A stretch of DNA of 64,000 nt from Brevibacterium sp. W7.2 (GTDB lineage Bacteria > Actinomycetota > Actinomycetes > Actinomycetales > Brevibacteriaceae). This document shows, in pieces, positions 55,108-63,537 of the stretch. Under the pieces are notes generated by a model. The model worked only from the letters and a program-made list of their open reading frames with translations, did not search any database and was not told the DNA's origin. The stretch covers positions 2,852,001 to 2,916,000 of the forward strand of contig NZ_CP073089.1 of the NCBI RefSeq assembly GCF_018137945.1. The letters are read 5' to 3'. Positions within the stretch are counted from its first letter, which is position 1; every line of letters starts with the position of its first letter. The position numbers and the translations under genes are program-made.

Positions 55108-55140
55108 CGAGGGACCGATGCTTGTGTCATCGGTCCCTCG
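55108..55140 (-). terminator. Terminator of lsr2
   Basis: Perfect 13-bp arms CGAGGGACCGATG and CATCGGTCCCTCG with a 7-nt loop, followed on the minus strand by GTCTTTTCG. It is 48 nt past the lsr2 stop. Confidence 0.85.
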
Positions 55141-55188
55141 GCGAATCGGCGCCCCTGTCAGGGGGCTGTCGTTCAGTTGTGCCTGTGC

Positions 55189-55524
55189 TCAGTTCCCTGC
55201 GGCTTCGTAGGCCTGGACGATCTCCTGGGGGATCCGTCCGCGATCACCGAGCTGGTAGCCGTTCTCCTGCGCCCATTCGCGGATCTTCGCGGTGTCCCGC
55301 TTGGGGCCCGAGCCGGTCGATCCTCCGCGGCGTCCGCGTGAACCGGGGTTGGCCACACGGCGGGCTTTGGCGATATAGGGAGCAAAGGTCTCACGCAGCT
55401 CTTCGGCATTCTTCGTGGACAGTTCCAGTTCATAAGTCCCCTGGTCGAGGCTGAACCGAACGGTTTCGGCTGCTTCCGAACCGTCGAAATCATCCGTGAG
55501 AACGAGTCGCATCTCCCGTGCCAT
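55189..55524 (-). CDS. lsr2: Nucleoid-associated protein Lsr2
   Basis: Actinobacterial H-NS-like silencer that binds A+T-rich DNA. 111 residues from ATG 55524 (MAREMRLVLTDDFDGSEAAETVRFSLDQGTYELELS). The N-terminal oligomerisation domain is followed by a Gly/Arg linker and the DNA-binding end REWAQENGYQLGDRGRIPQEIVQAYEAA, where RGR is the AT-hook-like contact. Its ATG lies inside the end of the small membrane protein gene. Relevant here because the lower-GC GIY-YIG/HTH island is the kind of DNA Lsr2 silences. Confidence 0.96.
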   Translation of the reverse strand: MAREMRLVLTDDFDGSEAAETVRFSLDQGTYELELSTKNAEELRETFAPYIAKARRVANPGSRGRRGGSTGSGPKRDTAKIREWAQENGYQLGDRGRIPQEIVQAYEAAGN

Positions 55525-55735
55525 GTTCACTCTTTTCATTTTCAGACGACTTTACGGGTGTAAGCATAACACCCGAATCCCCATTATCGTCCAATTCGCT
55601 AACTTCATGCTCGGAATAGAATTTCTCGATCTGCTCGCGTTCTGTCCGATCTGCGCGAACAATGCCGCGCATCACGTACCAGAAGAGCAATGCGATGCAG
55701 ATCGACGGAAGCAGCGCCTTGATGAGATCCAACAC
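55490..55735 (-). CDS. Small membrane protein between lysS and lsr2
   Basis: 81 residues from GTG 55735 (MLDLIKALLPSICIALLFW...). One membrane helix (LPSICIALLFWYVMRGIV) then a cytoplasmic acidic tail (RADRTEREQIEKFYSEHEVSELDDNG). The same small protein is known between lysS and lsr2 in other Micrococcales. Its last 35 bases overlap lsr2. Its 3' half is A+T-richer and probably holds the lsr2 promoter. Confidence 0.72.
   Translation of the reverse strand: MLDLIKALLPSICIALLFWYVMRGIVRADRTEREQIEKFYSEHEVSELDDNGDSGVMLTPVKSSENEKSEHGTGDATRSHG
55566..55594 (-). promoter_or_regulatory. Candidate lsr2 promoter
   Basis: Minus-strand -35 TTGGAC (55594-55589) and -10 TGTTAT (55571-55566) with a 17-nt gap, inside the small upstream gene and about 42 nt before the lsr2 ATG. 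The -10 is a weak match. Confidence 0.35.
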
Positions 55736-55739
55736 GGTC

Positions 55740-57299
55740 TCAGCCTTCCTCTGTGGAGTCCGAATTCGCCGCGGCGATCGGTTTGGTGAAGGGGAAGAGA
55801 ATGGTTTCGCGAATTCCCAGACCGGTGAGCGCCATGAGCAGACGGTCGAGGCCCATGCCCATTCCCCCGGTCGGGGGCATGCCGTGTTCCATCGCGGTGA
55901 GGAACTCCTCGTCGAGGCCCATCGCCTCATCGTCACCGCGGGCGGCGTCGGCGGCTTGGGCTTCGAAGCGCTGCCGCTGGATGACGGGGTCGACGAGCTC
56001 GGAGTATCCGGTCGCCAGCTCGAAGCCGCGCACGTAGAGGTCCCACTTCTCGACGACGCCGGGCTTGTCCCGGTGTTCGCGCACGAGCGGTGAGGTGTCG
56101 ACCGGGAAGTCGGTGACGAAGGTCGGCGCCCACAGCTTGTCCTTGTAGAAGTGCTCCCACAGCTCCTCGACGTACTTGCCGTGCGAGCGGAAGACTCCGC
56201 CCAGATCGACGTCGTGGTCCGCAGCGATCTTCTCGAGCTCCTCGATGCCGGTCAGCGGCGTGACCTCGACACCGGATTCGGCCGAGAGCGTCTCGTACAT
56301 GCTCACGACCGCCCAGTCGCCGCCGAAGTCGTAGTCGGTGCCGTCGTCGAGGGTGACGAGCAGCGAACCCGTCGCGTCCTGGGCCGCGTTCTGGACGAGC
56401 GTCTTCGTCAGCTCCGCGATCGAATGGTAGTCCCCGTAGGACTGGTAGGCCTCGAGCATCGCGAACTCCGGCGAGTGCGTCGAGTCGGCGCCTTCGTTGC
56501 GGAAGTTCCGGTTGATCTCGAAGACGTTGTCGATGCCGCCGACGATGGCCCGCTTGAGGAAGAGCTCGGGGGCGATGCGCAGGTACATGTCGATGTCGTA
56601 GGCGTTCATGTGCGTCTTGAACGGGCGGGCCGCCGCTCCCCCGTGCATGACCTGGAGCATCGGCGTCTCGATCTCGATGAAGTCCTGGTCGGCGAACGTC
56701 CGCCGCAGCGAGGCCATCACCTCGGCGCGGGTGCGCATCGTCGTCCGTGCGGCCTCCCGCGTGATGAGGTCGAGGTAGCGCTGGCGCACGCGGGTGTCCT
56801 CGGCGAGTTCCGTGTGCAGGCCCGGCAGCGGGCGGAGGGCCTTCGACGCCATCTGCCACGCATCGGCGAGCACGGAGAGCTCCCCGCGCTTGGACTTGAT
56901 GACCCTGCCGTGGAGGAAGAGGAAGTCGCCGAGGTCGACGTCGGCCTTGAAGTCGGCCAGGCGCTCCTCGCCGACCTCGCGCAGGGAGAGCATCCCCTGC
57001 AGGCGGGTGCCGTCACCGGCCTGCAGGGTGACGAAGGCGAGCTTGCCGGTGGTCCGGACGAAGACGACGCGGCCGACGACGCCGACGACATCGTCGGTCT
57101 CGTCACCGGCTTCGAGGTCGGGGTGGGCAGCATGGACCTGCGCGAGAGTGTGCGTGCGGGGCACGGAGACGGGGTAGGCCTCGGTGTCGGAGTCAAGCAT
57201 CCGCTGCCGCTTGTCCTTGCGGATCCTGATCTGTTCGGGATCGAGGTGTTCCGGTGCGGACTCAGCGGTGTCAGGGGCGATCGACTCAGTTTCTGCCAT
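55740..57299 (-). CDS. lysS: Lysyl-tRNA synthetase (class II)
   Basis: 519 residues from ATG 57299. Anticodon-binding OB fold near 70-180 ([28 protein letters not shown]), then class II motif 1, motif 2 ([26 protein letters not shown]) and motif 3 ([13 protein letters not shown]). Normal length. Ends 4 nt upstream of the small membrane protein start. Confidence 0.97.
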   Translation of the reverse strand: MAETESIAPDTAESAPEHLDPEQIRIRKDKRQRMLDSDTEAYPVSVPRTHTLAQVHAAHPDLEAGDETDDVVGVVGRVVFVRTTGKLAFVTLQAGDGTRLQGMLSLREVGEERLADFKADVDLGDFLFLHGRVIKSKRGELSVLADAWQMASKALRPLPGLHTELAEDTRVRQRYLDLITREAARTTMRTRAEVMASLRRTFADQDFIEIETPMLQVMHGGAAARPFKTHMNAYDIDMYLRIAPELFLKRAIVGGIDNVFEINRNFRNEGADSTHSPEFAMLEAYQSYGDYHSIAELTKTLVQNAAQDATGSLLVTLDDGTDYDFGGDWAVVSMYETLSAESGVEVTPLTGIEELEKIAADHDVDLGGVFRSHGKYVEELWEHFYKDKLWAPTFVTDFPVDTSPLVREHRDKPGVVEKWDLYVRGFELATGYSELVDPVIQRQRFEAQAADAARGDDEAMGLDEEFLTAMEHGMPPTGGMGMGLDRLLMALTGLGIRETILFPFTKPIAAANSDSTEEG

Positions 57300-57414
57300 G
57301 CCCTCAAGGCTACCGCGCCAGCACCCCGCGGGGGAATTCGCGCAACCGTCCTGAGGCCCCCGCCACACCCCGTGCGTCGCGGGTCGCAGGACAGGCCGAC
57401 CCGCCCCTGTCAGC

Positions 57415-58311
57415 TCATCCGAGGAGGGCGAGGATCTCCTGGGCCTGCGCCTCGGTGATCCGCCCCAGGGCCAGCGCCTTCGCCGTCGTCGACCGGGCCA
57501 GTGCGATGTAGCTGTCGCGGGTGCCCGGATGGGAGACGGCAAGGCTGTATTCGCTCAGGGCCGCCAGGTGCGCGGCGAGCGTCCCGACGTCGCCGCGGGC
57601 GACCGGTCCGGTCAGCGCCTTCGCCCCGTTCTGCAGGGTGTTGGCGACACTCGCGTCGACGAGTGCGGTGAGCACCCGCGAGGGGTCCTCGACACCGGCT
57701 TCGGTGAGCATCTCGAGGGCCTCGGCGATGATCGTGATCGAGTGGTTCGACGCGTGCGTGATCGCGGCGTGGTAGAGCGGCCGGTCGGCCTCGGCGATCT
57801 CGAGCGGTTCGGCCCCCATCTCGACGACGAGGGCCTCGCCCACCGGGCGGATCGGTCCGGGTGCGGTGACGGCGACGGTGGCCTGTCGCAGGCGCGGAAG
57901 GTCGACGGCGGTGCCGGTGAACGACAGTGACGGATGCAGGGCGATCGGCAGCGCCCCGACGCCGGTCGCCGGTTCGAGGATGTCCGTGCCGTAGCGTCCG
58001 GAGACGTGGACGACGATCTGACCGGCGTGGATCCGACCGAGCGCGGCGAGACCGGAGACGAGCGAGCCGATCTCGTCGTCGGGCACGGCGAGCAGGAGGA
58101 GTTCGGCGCGTTCGGCGATCTGGTCGGGAGGGAGGACGGGCACGCCGGGCAGCATGTCCTCGGCGCGTTCGAGGCTGGCCGCCGAGGTGGCGCTGACCCC
58201 GATGATCGCATGTCCGGCCGCTCGCCAGGCGGCTCCGATGACGGCGCCGACGCGGCCGGCGCCGATGATGCCGATGCCCAGTCGCGGGGCGTCCGGGGGC
58301 GGTGCGGTCAT
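57415..58311 (-). CDS. NAD(P)-binding Rossmann protein, DUF2520 family
   Basis: 298 residues. Rossmann motif [28 protein letters not shown] at the N-terminus and a C-terminal DUF2520 helical domain ([24 protein letters not shown]). The family is usually next to panC in actinobacteria and may be a dehydrogenase or oxidoreductase in coenzyme A synthesis. Here no panC follows. Its start overlaps the PH-domain gene stop by 4 nt. Last gene of the fol operon. Confidence 0.88.
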   Translation of the reverse strand: MTAPPPDAPRLGIGIIGAGRVGAVIGAAWRAAGHAIIGVSATSAASLERAEDMLPGVPVLPPDQIAERAELLLLAVPDDEIGSLVSGLAALGRIHAGQIVVHVSGRYGTDILEPATGVGALPIALHPSLSFTGTAVDLPRLRQATVAVTAPGPIRPVGEALVVEMGAEPLEIAEADRPLYHAAITHASNHSITIIAEALEMLTEAGVEDPSRVLTALVDASVANTLQNGAKALTGPVARGDVGTLAAHLAALSEYSLAVSHPGTRDSYIALARSTTAKALALGRITEAQAQEILALLG

Positions 58312-60161
58312 GCGTCGATCCCCTTCCCGGTGCGGCGCTGCTCGTCGAAGTGCTCACGGGCCAGCCGGGTGCGTTCGGCGTGTTCGGCGAAGAACCGCCG
58401 CGCCTCCTCGGCGTCCTGGTGGGTGACCTGCGGGGTGATCGGCCCTGCCGTCGAGTGCACCGCCACCGAGGCGAGACCGAGTGACCGCAGGAGCGGACCC
58501 TGCCGGTACTCCATCGACTGGACGCGTTCGTGCGGGACGAAGTCGACGCGGCGCTCGAGGCGGCCGAGGCGGATGATGAGGAGGGCCTCGGTGATCGCGT
58601 ACGCCCGCCGCTTCCACACGAGCGGGTCGATGAATCGGGAGGAGCGCGGCTGCGGGTGGAAGGCCTCCTCGGCGCGCGCGGCCTGCGGGTCGGGCGAGTC
58701 GGTGTCGTACATCGCCGAGAGCGTGAGGCTGCGGGCGCTGACCTCGTCGTCGACCTGCGGTGCGGGCAGGGCGAGGCCGATCATCGTCAGCGCCTGGTCG
58801 ATGTCGCCGACGGGCAGCAGCAGGTTGGATTCGCCCTTGTCGCCGGCGCTGGCGATGTTGTACTCGGCCTTCCACCAGCCGCCGATGCGCCACAGCAGCG
58901 GCTGGTGCAGGCACACCGCCTGCACCCGGTCGAGGGGGATGACCTTCCGCGAGGTCGAGACGAGCCCGTGGCTGACGGCGAGGCCCGAGTCGGTGAGGCG
59001 GACGACGAAGTTCGCGTTGTCGAGGTCCTTCTTCACCGAGGCGAATGCCGCGATGCCGGCGGGCAGCACGCCGAAGAGCATCGGCACCGCCGCTTCTCGG
59101 ACACCGGTGAGGAAGAGGACGATGGCCGCGACGATGACGGCGAGGAAGACGAGGACGCCGATGAGGAAGTCGGTCTTGAGCAGCGAGGAGAGGATGACCC
59201 GGTGGACGGGCACTCGGATGATCTCGCCCTCCTCCGTCAGCCTGGTCGAGACGCCGTAGGGGGCGAGCATGTCGTTGAGGCTGTCCTCGGCCTCCCCGAT
59301 CGCCTCCCCCGCGTACCGGCTCAGGCGCTTGCTCAGCCGCACACCGATGCTGTCACCGGCGCGTTCGGGGGCGCTGAGATCGACCGTCGGCTCACCTGGA
59401 CCCTGGCCCGCGCCGAGGCTGTCGACCGTGCCGTCCTCGCCTGCCCAGGCCGCCTGGCCGACCGGGGAACCGGCAGGGCTGTCGAGCCCAGCGGGCCCTC
59501 CCGGGACTCCTGCATCACCGGCGCCGGCAGCAGCGGCACTGCCGGCGACACCGCCCTGCTTGACTTCGCGCACTGCGGCGAGGAGCTCGTCGCGCAGGGC
59601 GTCGGCCTTCTTCCGGCTGAGGTACTTCAGCGACACGTTCGCGCCCTTGCCACCGGCGACGTCGAAGACGAGCTCGGCGAGTCCGAGGAGGCGGGGCACG
59701 AGCTTCTGCTGGAGGTCGATCGACTGGACCCGGTCGAGGCGGGCCTTGCGCAGCTTCTTCGCGAGCAGGCCCGAGCGGGCGTAGATCGCCTCGGCGTCGA
59801 CGCGGTAGCCCATGACCCGCCAGGCGAGCCAGCTGTAGACACCGGCGACGGCGAGGACGAGGAGGACCCCGCCGAGGCCGGCGAGGATGACGAGCGGATG
59901 CGCGCCGACCCAGCCGGCCATCGACAGGTCGACGCCGTCACCGGCGGCGAGGTCGCTGAGCGCCTGCTGGATGAAGTTCTGCCCGGCGTACCCGGCGACG
60001 ACGAAGAGGACGACGATGACGCCGAGGCTCTCGAGGACCGGGGTGAGCGGATGGACCCGATGCCAGACCTCCAGGGCGGCCACCTCGGCGACGGAGGACT
60101 CCGCTGCCGGCTGGGACTGCCCGGTCTCCTCGGTGATGTCGTGGTCGGAGCTCATCGTCAC
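58308..60161 (-). CDS. Large membrane protein with repeated PH (DUF304) domains
   Basis: 617 residues from GTG 60161, overlapping the upstream gene stop (GTGA). YdbT-like: paired membrane helices (PLVILAGLGGVLLVLAVAGVYSWLAWRVM, then LLKTDFLIGVLVFLAVIVAAIVLFLTG) each followed by a PH domain (YARSGLLAKKLRKARLDRVQSIDLQQKL; SHGLVSTSRKVIPLDRVQAVCLHQPLLWRIG). A third PH unit is at the C-terminus (RLERRVDFVPHERVQSMEYRQG). A Gly/Ala/Pro-rich linker (~215-265) separates the first two. Function unknown; envelope stress is a guess. Confidence 0.88.
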   Translation of the reverse strand: MTMSSDHDITEETGQSQPAAESSVAEVAALEVWHRVHPLTPVLESLGVIVVLFVVAGYAGQNFIQQALSDLAAGDGVDLSMAGWVGAHPLVILAGLGGVLLVLAVAGVYSWLAWRVMGYRVDAEAIYARSGLLAKKLRKARLDRVQSIDLQQKLVPRLLGLAELVFDVAGGKGANVSLKYLSRKKADALRDELLAAVREVKQGGVAGSAAAAGAGDAGVPGGPAGLDSPAGSPVGQAAWAGEDGTVDSLGAGQGPGEPTVDLSAPERAGDSIGVRLSKRLSRYAGEAIGEAEDSLNDMLAPYGVSTRLTEEGEIIRVPVHRVILSSLLKTDFLIGVLVFLAVIVAAIVLFLTGVREAAVPMLFGVLPAGIAAFASVKKDLDNANFVVRLTDSGLAVSHGLVSTSRKVIPLDRVQAVCLHQPLLWRIGGWWKAEYNIASAGDKGESNLLLPVGDIDQALTMIGLALPAPQVDDEVSARSLTLSAMYDTDSPDPQAARAEEAFHPQPRSSRFIDPLVWKRRAYAITEALLIIRLGRLERRVDFVPHERVQSMEYRQGPLLRSLGLASVAVHSTAGPITPQVTHQDAEEARRFFAEHAERTRLAREHFDEQRRTGKGIDA

Positions 60162-60628
60162 AGCCCTGCCAGGTTCGCCTGTCCGCGACCGGCGAGGCTG
60201 TCGCGGAGGCGGTCGGCGTCGGGGCGCGGCAGGCCGGGGATCGTCGCATCGGTGGCCGCCGAGGCGGTGTGGAGTTTGACGGTGGCCAGTCCGAACATCC
60301 GGTCGATGGGGCCGGAATCGACGTCGACGAACTGGAGGCGGCCGTAGGGCACGACGGTGGTGCGGCGGAACATGATGCCGCGGCGGATGAGGAGGTCGTC
60401 ATCGCGTTCGGCGTACCCGATGACCTTCGCCTGCCGGTAGAGGACGACGAGGTAGACGACGGCCCAGACGAGGATCGCCGCCCACAGCGGGTGCAGCCAC
60501 CACTGGGACGGGAAGATCACGGCGAGTGCGATCGCCACGGCGAGCAGCGGGACGAAGAACGTCAGCGACGAGATCGTCTCCTTGCGCCAGTACTTCGGGC
60601 TGACTCGGGTGTAGATCGGGTCGGTCAT
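60158..60628 (-). CDS. Small PH-domain membrane protein (YdbS-like)
   Basis: 156 residues from ATG 60628. Two helices (TFFVPLLAVAIALAVIFPS and HPLWAAILVWAVVYLVVLY) then one PH domain (LIRRGIMFRRTTVVPYGRLQFVDVDSGPIDRMFGLATVKLHTA). YdbS and YdbT partners are encoded together in many Firmicutes and actinobacteria. Overlaps the DUF3180 gene by 4 nt. Confidence 0.9.
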   Translation of the reverse strand: MTDPIYTRVSPKYWRKETISSLTFFVPLLAVAIALAVIFPSQWWLHPLWAAILVWAVVYLVVLYRQAKVIGYAERDDDLLIRRGIMFRRTTVVPYGRLQFVDVDSGPIDRMFGLATVKLHTASAATDATIPGLPRPDADRLRDSLAGRGQANLAGL

Positions 60629-61086
60629 GCGGCTTCGGCTCCTGGTGGGTCGTGGGGCGGGAGGGTGCAGAAGATCTCGACGATGATCCCGACGATCATC
60701 AGGGCAGCGGCGGCGATCGCGGCGAAGAGCATGCCGGCGGCGAGGTCGTTGCGGATGCCCGGGGCCGAGAGGAAGTAGTAGGCGGCGTTGCCGAGGTACC
60801 AGCCGGCCAGCCCGGCTCCGGTCAGAGCGCTCGCCTTGGCCATGACGGCCACGCGGGCGGCCTGGAGCGGGTCGATCTCGCGGGTCCGGTCCCCGTCGTT
60901 CCACTTCTTGATCGGGTAGCCGAGGACGAGGAGGACGGCGGCGAGGATGAGCATGCCGATGATCGGGAACCACGGCTGGCCCGGCAGCGCGAACCCCTGG
61001 CTCTCGAGGAGCACGTCGACGAGCACGCCGAGGACGACGCCGGCGGTCGCCCAGATGACGAGCATGCCTGAGGAGGTTCGCTGCAT
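60625..61086 (-). CDS. DUF3180 membrane protein
   Basis: 153 residues from ATG 61086. Four hydrophobic segments (LVIWATAGVVLGVLVDVLLE, PIIGMLILAAVLLVLGYPI, SALTGAGLAGWYLGNAAYYFL, LFAAIAAAALMIVGIIVEIFC) and the family motif DPLQAARVAVMAKASALTGAGLAGWY. DUF3180 proteins follow the fol genes in many actinobacteria. Function unknown. Confidence 0.9.
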   Translation of the reverse strand: MQRTSSGMLVIWATAGVVLGVLVDVLLESQGFALPGQPWFPIIGMLILAAVLLVLGYPIKKWNDGDRTREIDPLQAARVAVMAKASALTGAGLAGWYLGNAAYYFLSAPGIRNDLAAGMLFAAIAAAALMIVGIIVEIFCTLPPHDPPGAEAA

Positions 61087-61099
61087 GCTCCTCAGTCTT

Positions 61100-62008
61100 T
61101 CAGATCTCCGGCGTCTGCGGGGAGGGAACCCGGGTGATTTCCTGATCGGCCAGTGCGGCGATGACCTCGGCGATCGGCAGGCGCCCGGTGGCCGTGGCGA
61201 CCGTCGTCTCCGGTGCGAGCTCCGCCCACGGGACGAGGACGAAGGCCCGCTCGTGAGCGCGCGGGTGCGGCAGGGTGAGCGTCGGAGTCGCTGCGCGGAG
61301 CTCGCCTGCCTCGGTGGTGAGGCTGATGAGGTCGATGTCGAGGGTCCGCGGTCCCCACCGCAGCTCCCGGGTCCGCCCGGCGGCGACCTCGATGCCCTGG
61401 GCCACCCCGAGGAGCTGGTCGACCGGCAGGGTGGTCTCGATGAGGACGCCGAGGTTGAGGAAGTCGTTCTGCTCGACCCCGCCCCACGGTGCGGTCCGGT
61501 AGAGCGAGGACCGGGCGACGACCGTGATCGCCGGGTGCCGGTCGAGGGCGGCGACGGCGTCGTCGAGCGTGGCCGCGGGATCGCCGAGGTTGGCCCCGAG
61601 GCTGAGATAGGCGACCGCGGCCGGTGCCTCGGCAGGACCCGCGTCCGCGCGGTGCCGGTCGACGGTGACGGTGACGTCGGCGAAGGTCCGCTCGATCGGG
61701 GCGCTCGGCTTGTGGACGACGACCTCGACATGGTCGGTCAGGGTCAGGCAGTGGTCGGCGATCGCCTCGGCGAGAGTCTCGATGAGGTCGAAGGTCGTGT
61801 CCTCGACGATGTGGGCGACCGCCTCGGCGAGGTCGCCGTAGTGGATGGTGTCGGCGATGTCATCGGTCCCGGCCGCAGCCGCCGTCGACGTGTGGAGGAC
61901 GACGTCGACGACGAAGTCCTGACCCTCGCACTTCTCGAAGTCGAAGACGCCGTGGTTGCCGCGCACCGTCAGGCCGCGCAGCTCGATCCGGTCCGGCTGT
62001 CCGCTCAT
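61100..62008 (-). CDS. folB-folK: Dihydroneopterin aldolase / HMDP pyrophosphokinase fusion (FolB-FolK)
   Basis: 302 residues from ATG 62008, overlapping folP stop by 4 nt. N-terminal FolB (residues ~1-125: IELRGLTVRGNHGVFDFEKCEGQDFVVDVVL, KPSAPIERTFADVTV). C-terminal FolK (~140-302: AYLSLGANLGDPAATLDDAV, VARSSLYRTAPWGGVEQNDFLN, ELRWGPRTLDIDLI). The two steps of folate synthesis are adjacent, so fusion makes sense and is common. Confidence 0.96.
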   Translation of the reverse strand: MSGQPDRIELRGLTVRGNHGVFDFEKCEGQDFVVDVVLHTSTAAAAGTDDIADTIHYGDLAEAVAHIVEDTTFDLIETLAEAIADHCLTLTDHVEVVVHKPSAPIERTFADVTVTVDRHRADAGPAEAPAAVAYLSLGANLGDPAATLDDAVAALDRHPAITVVARSSLYRTAPWGGVEQNDFLNLGVLIETTLPVDQLLGVAQGIEVAAGRTRELRWGPRTLDIDLISLTTEAGELRAATPTLTLPHPRAHERAFVLVPWAELAPETTVATATGRLPIAEVIAALADQEITRVPSPQTPEI

Positions 62009-62919
62009 GCCCGGCCGGGCTTCCACGGGGAGGTGCCCGGGACCGCGTGGTCGGCGATGGCCGCAGCCACCCGGCAGGCCAGCGCCGAGGCGGCCGGGTC
62101 GTGGACGCGCACCGCCCAGGCCCCTGCCTGCGCGGCGAACGCCGAGATCACGGCCGTGGCCTGGTCCTTCGCTGCCTCCTCGGCACGCGTCGGATCCTCC
62201 GGCGAGACGAGGGAGGAGATGAAGCGCTTGCGGCTCGCGGCGACGAGGAGGCGCTGGTCGAACGCGGAGAACGCGTCGAGCCCGGCGAGGATCTGCCAGT
62301 TGTGGTCGGCGTTCTTCGAGAAGCCCAGGCCCGGATCGACGATGATCGCGTCCGGGTCGATGCCGGCGGCCACGGCCGCGTCGATGCGCTCGCGCAGTTC
62401 GGCGACCACCTCGGCGAGGACATCGTCGTAGTGGAACGTCGCATCCGCACGGTCGAGATGACCGCGCCAGTGCATGAGGACGATCGGGACGCCGGTGTCC
62501 GCGGCGACGGAGAGCATGCCGGGATCCGACAGGCCCGCCGAGACGTCGTTGATGATGTGCGCCCCGGCGTCGATGGCCGCCGAGGCCACCGCGGCCCGCA
62601 TCGTATCGACGCTGATGAGCACGCCGGCAGCGGCGAGTTCACGGACGACGGGCACGACCCGGCGCAGCTCCTCGTCCTCGTCGACGCGGACCGCGCCGGG
62701 TCGGGTCGATTCCCCGCCGACGTCGATGATGTCAGCGCCCGCGGTCGTCAGTGCGAGACCGTGGGCGATCGCCTTGGCGTGGTCGAAGTAGCGGCCGCCG
62801 TCGGAGAACGAATCGGGCGTGACGTTGAGGACGCCCATGATCTGCGTGCGCGCCGGAGCCCCGAGGGCAGACGGCTGCCCCGCGGCAGGGGTCGGTTCGA
62901 CAGCAGGTGTCCCTGTCAT
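62005..62919 (-). CDS. folP: Dihydropteroate synthase
   Basis: Joins the pterin pyrophosphate to p-aminobenzoate; the sulfonamide target. 304 residues. A short low-complexity leader precedes QIMGVLNVTPDSFSDGGRYFDH. IDVGGESTRPGA and VDPGLGFSKNADHNWQIL, then VAASRKRFISSLV are classic motifs. Start 3 nt after the folE stop. Confidence 0.97.
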   Translation of the reverse strand: MTGTPAVEPTPAAGQPSALGAPARTQIMGVLNVTPDSFSDGGRYFDHAKAIAHGLALTTAGADIIDVGGESTRPGAVRVDEDEELRRVVPVVRELAAAGVLISVDTMRAAVASAAIDAGAHIINDVSAGLSDPGMLSVAADTGVPIVLMHWRGHLDRADATFHYDDVLAEVVAELRERIDAAVAAGIDPDAIIVDPGLGFSKNADHNWQILAGLDAFSAFDQRLLVAASRKRFISSLVSPEDPTRAEEAAKDQATAVISAFAAQAGAWAVRVHDPAASALACRVAAAIADHAVPGTSPWKPGRA

Positions 62920-62922
62920 CGC

Positions 62923-63537
62923 TCAGCCTCGGAGGATGAGGCTCATCGCCTCCGCCCGGGACGCCGGTTCGCGCAGCTGACCGCGCACCGCTGAGGTGAT
63001 CGTCGAGGCGCCGGGCTTGCGGACCCCGCGCATCGTCATGCACAGGTGCTCGGCCTCGACGACGACGATCGCGCCCTGGGGCTCGAGGTAGGTCATCAGG
63101 GCGTCGGCGATCTGCGAGGTCAGCCGCTCCTGGACCTGCGGACGGCGGGCGTAGACCTCGACGAGGCGGGCGAGCTTCGACAGGCCGGTGACCTTGCCGT
63201 TCTTCGCCGGGATGTAGCCGACGTGGGCGACGCCGTGGAACGGCACGAGGTGGTGTTCGCACATCGAGTAGAGGTCGATGTCGCGGACGAGGACCATCTC
63301 CTCGTGGCTGATGTCGAAGGTCACGGAGAGGATCTCGGCCGGGTCGTGGTGGAGGCCGGCGAAGAACTCCTCATAGGCGCGGGCCACCCTGGCCGGGGTC
63401 TCGATGAGACCGTCGCGGTCGGGGTCCTCCCCGACGGCGAAGAGGATCTCCCGGACTGCCGCGGCGATGCGCTCATGATCGACCGTGGGCTTGCCCGCGG
63501 TCGTCTCGCCGAGGTCGTCGAACACGTAATCGGTCAT
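62923..63537 (-). CDS. folE: GTP cyclohydrolase I
   Basis: First step of folate synthesis. 204 residues. Zinc ligands in [20 protein letters not shown] (Cys, His) and [13 protein letters not shown] (Cys); [12 protein letters not shown] is also typical. Starts 3 nt inside the ftsH end (ATGA). Normal length. Confidence 0.97.
   Translation of the reverse strand: MTDYVFDDLGETTAGKPTVDHERIAAAVREILFAVGEDPDRDGLIETPARVARAYEEFFAGLHHDPAEILSVTFDISHEEMVLVRDIDLYSMCEHHLVPFHGVAHVGYIPAKNGKVTGLSKLARLVEVYARRPQVQERLTSQIADALMTYLEPQGAIVVVEAEHLCMTMRGVRKPGASTITSAVRGQLREPASRAEAMSLILRG

Larger units (their letters stand above)
54495..55188. other. Long gene-free region between clpC and lsr2
   Basis: About 690 bp. 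It holds the clpC leader (54495-54600) with two TTCG-N8-CGAA palindromes and the lsr2 terminator (55108-55140). In between I see no gene: the open frames lack family features and good ribosome sites. A small RNA cannot be excluded. Confidence 0.5.

Noticed and set aside
54602..55210. 202-codon plus-strand frame between clpC and lsr2
   Set aside because: It runs through the clpC control region and the lsr2 terminator hairpin, and has no recognisable domain.
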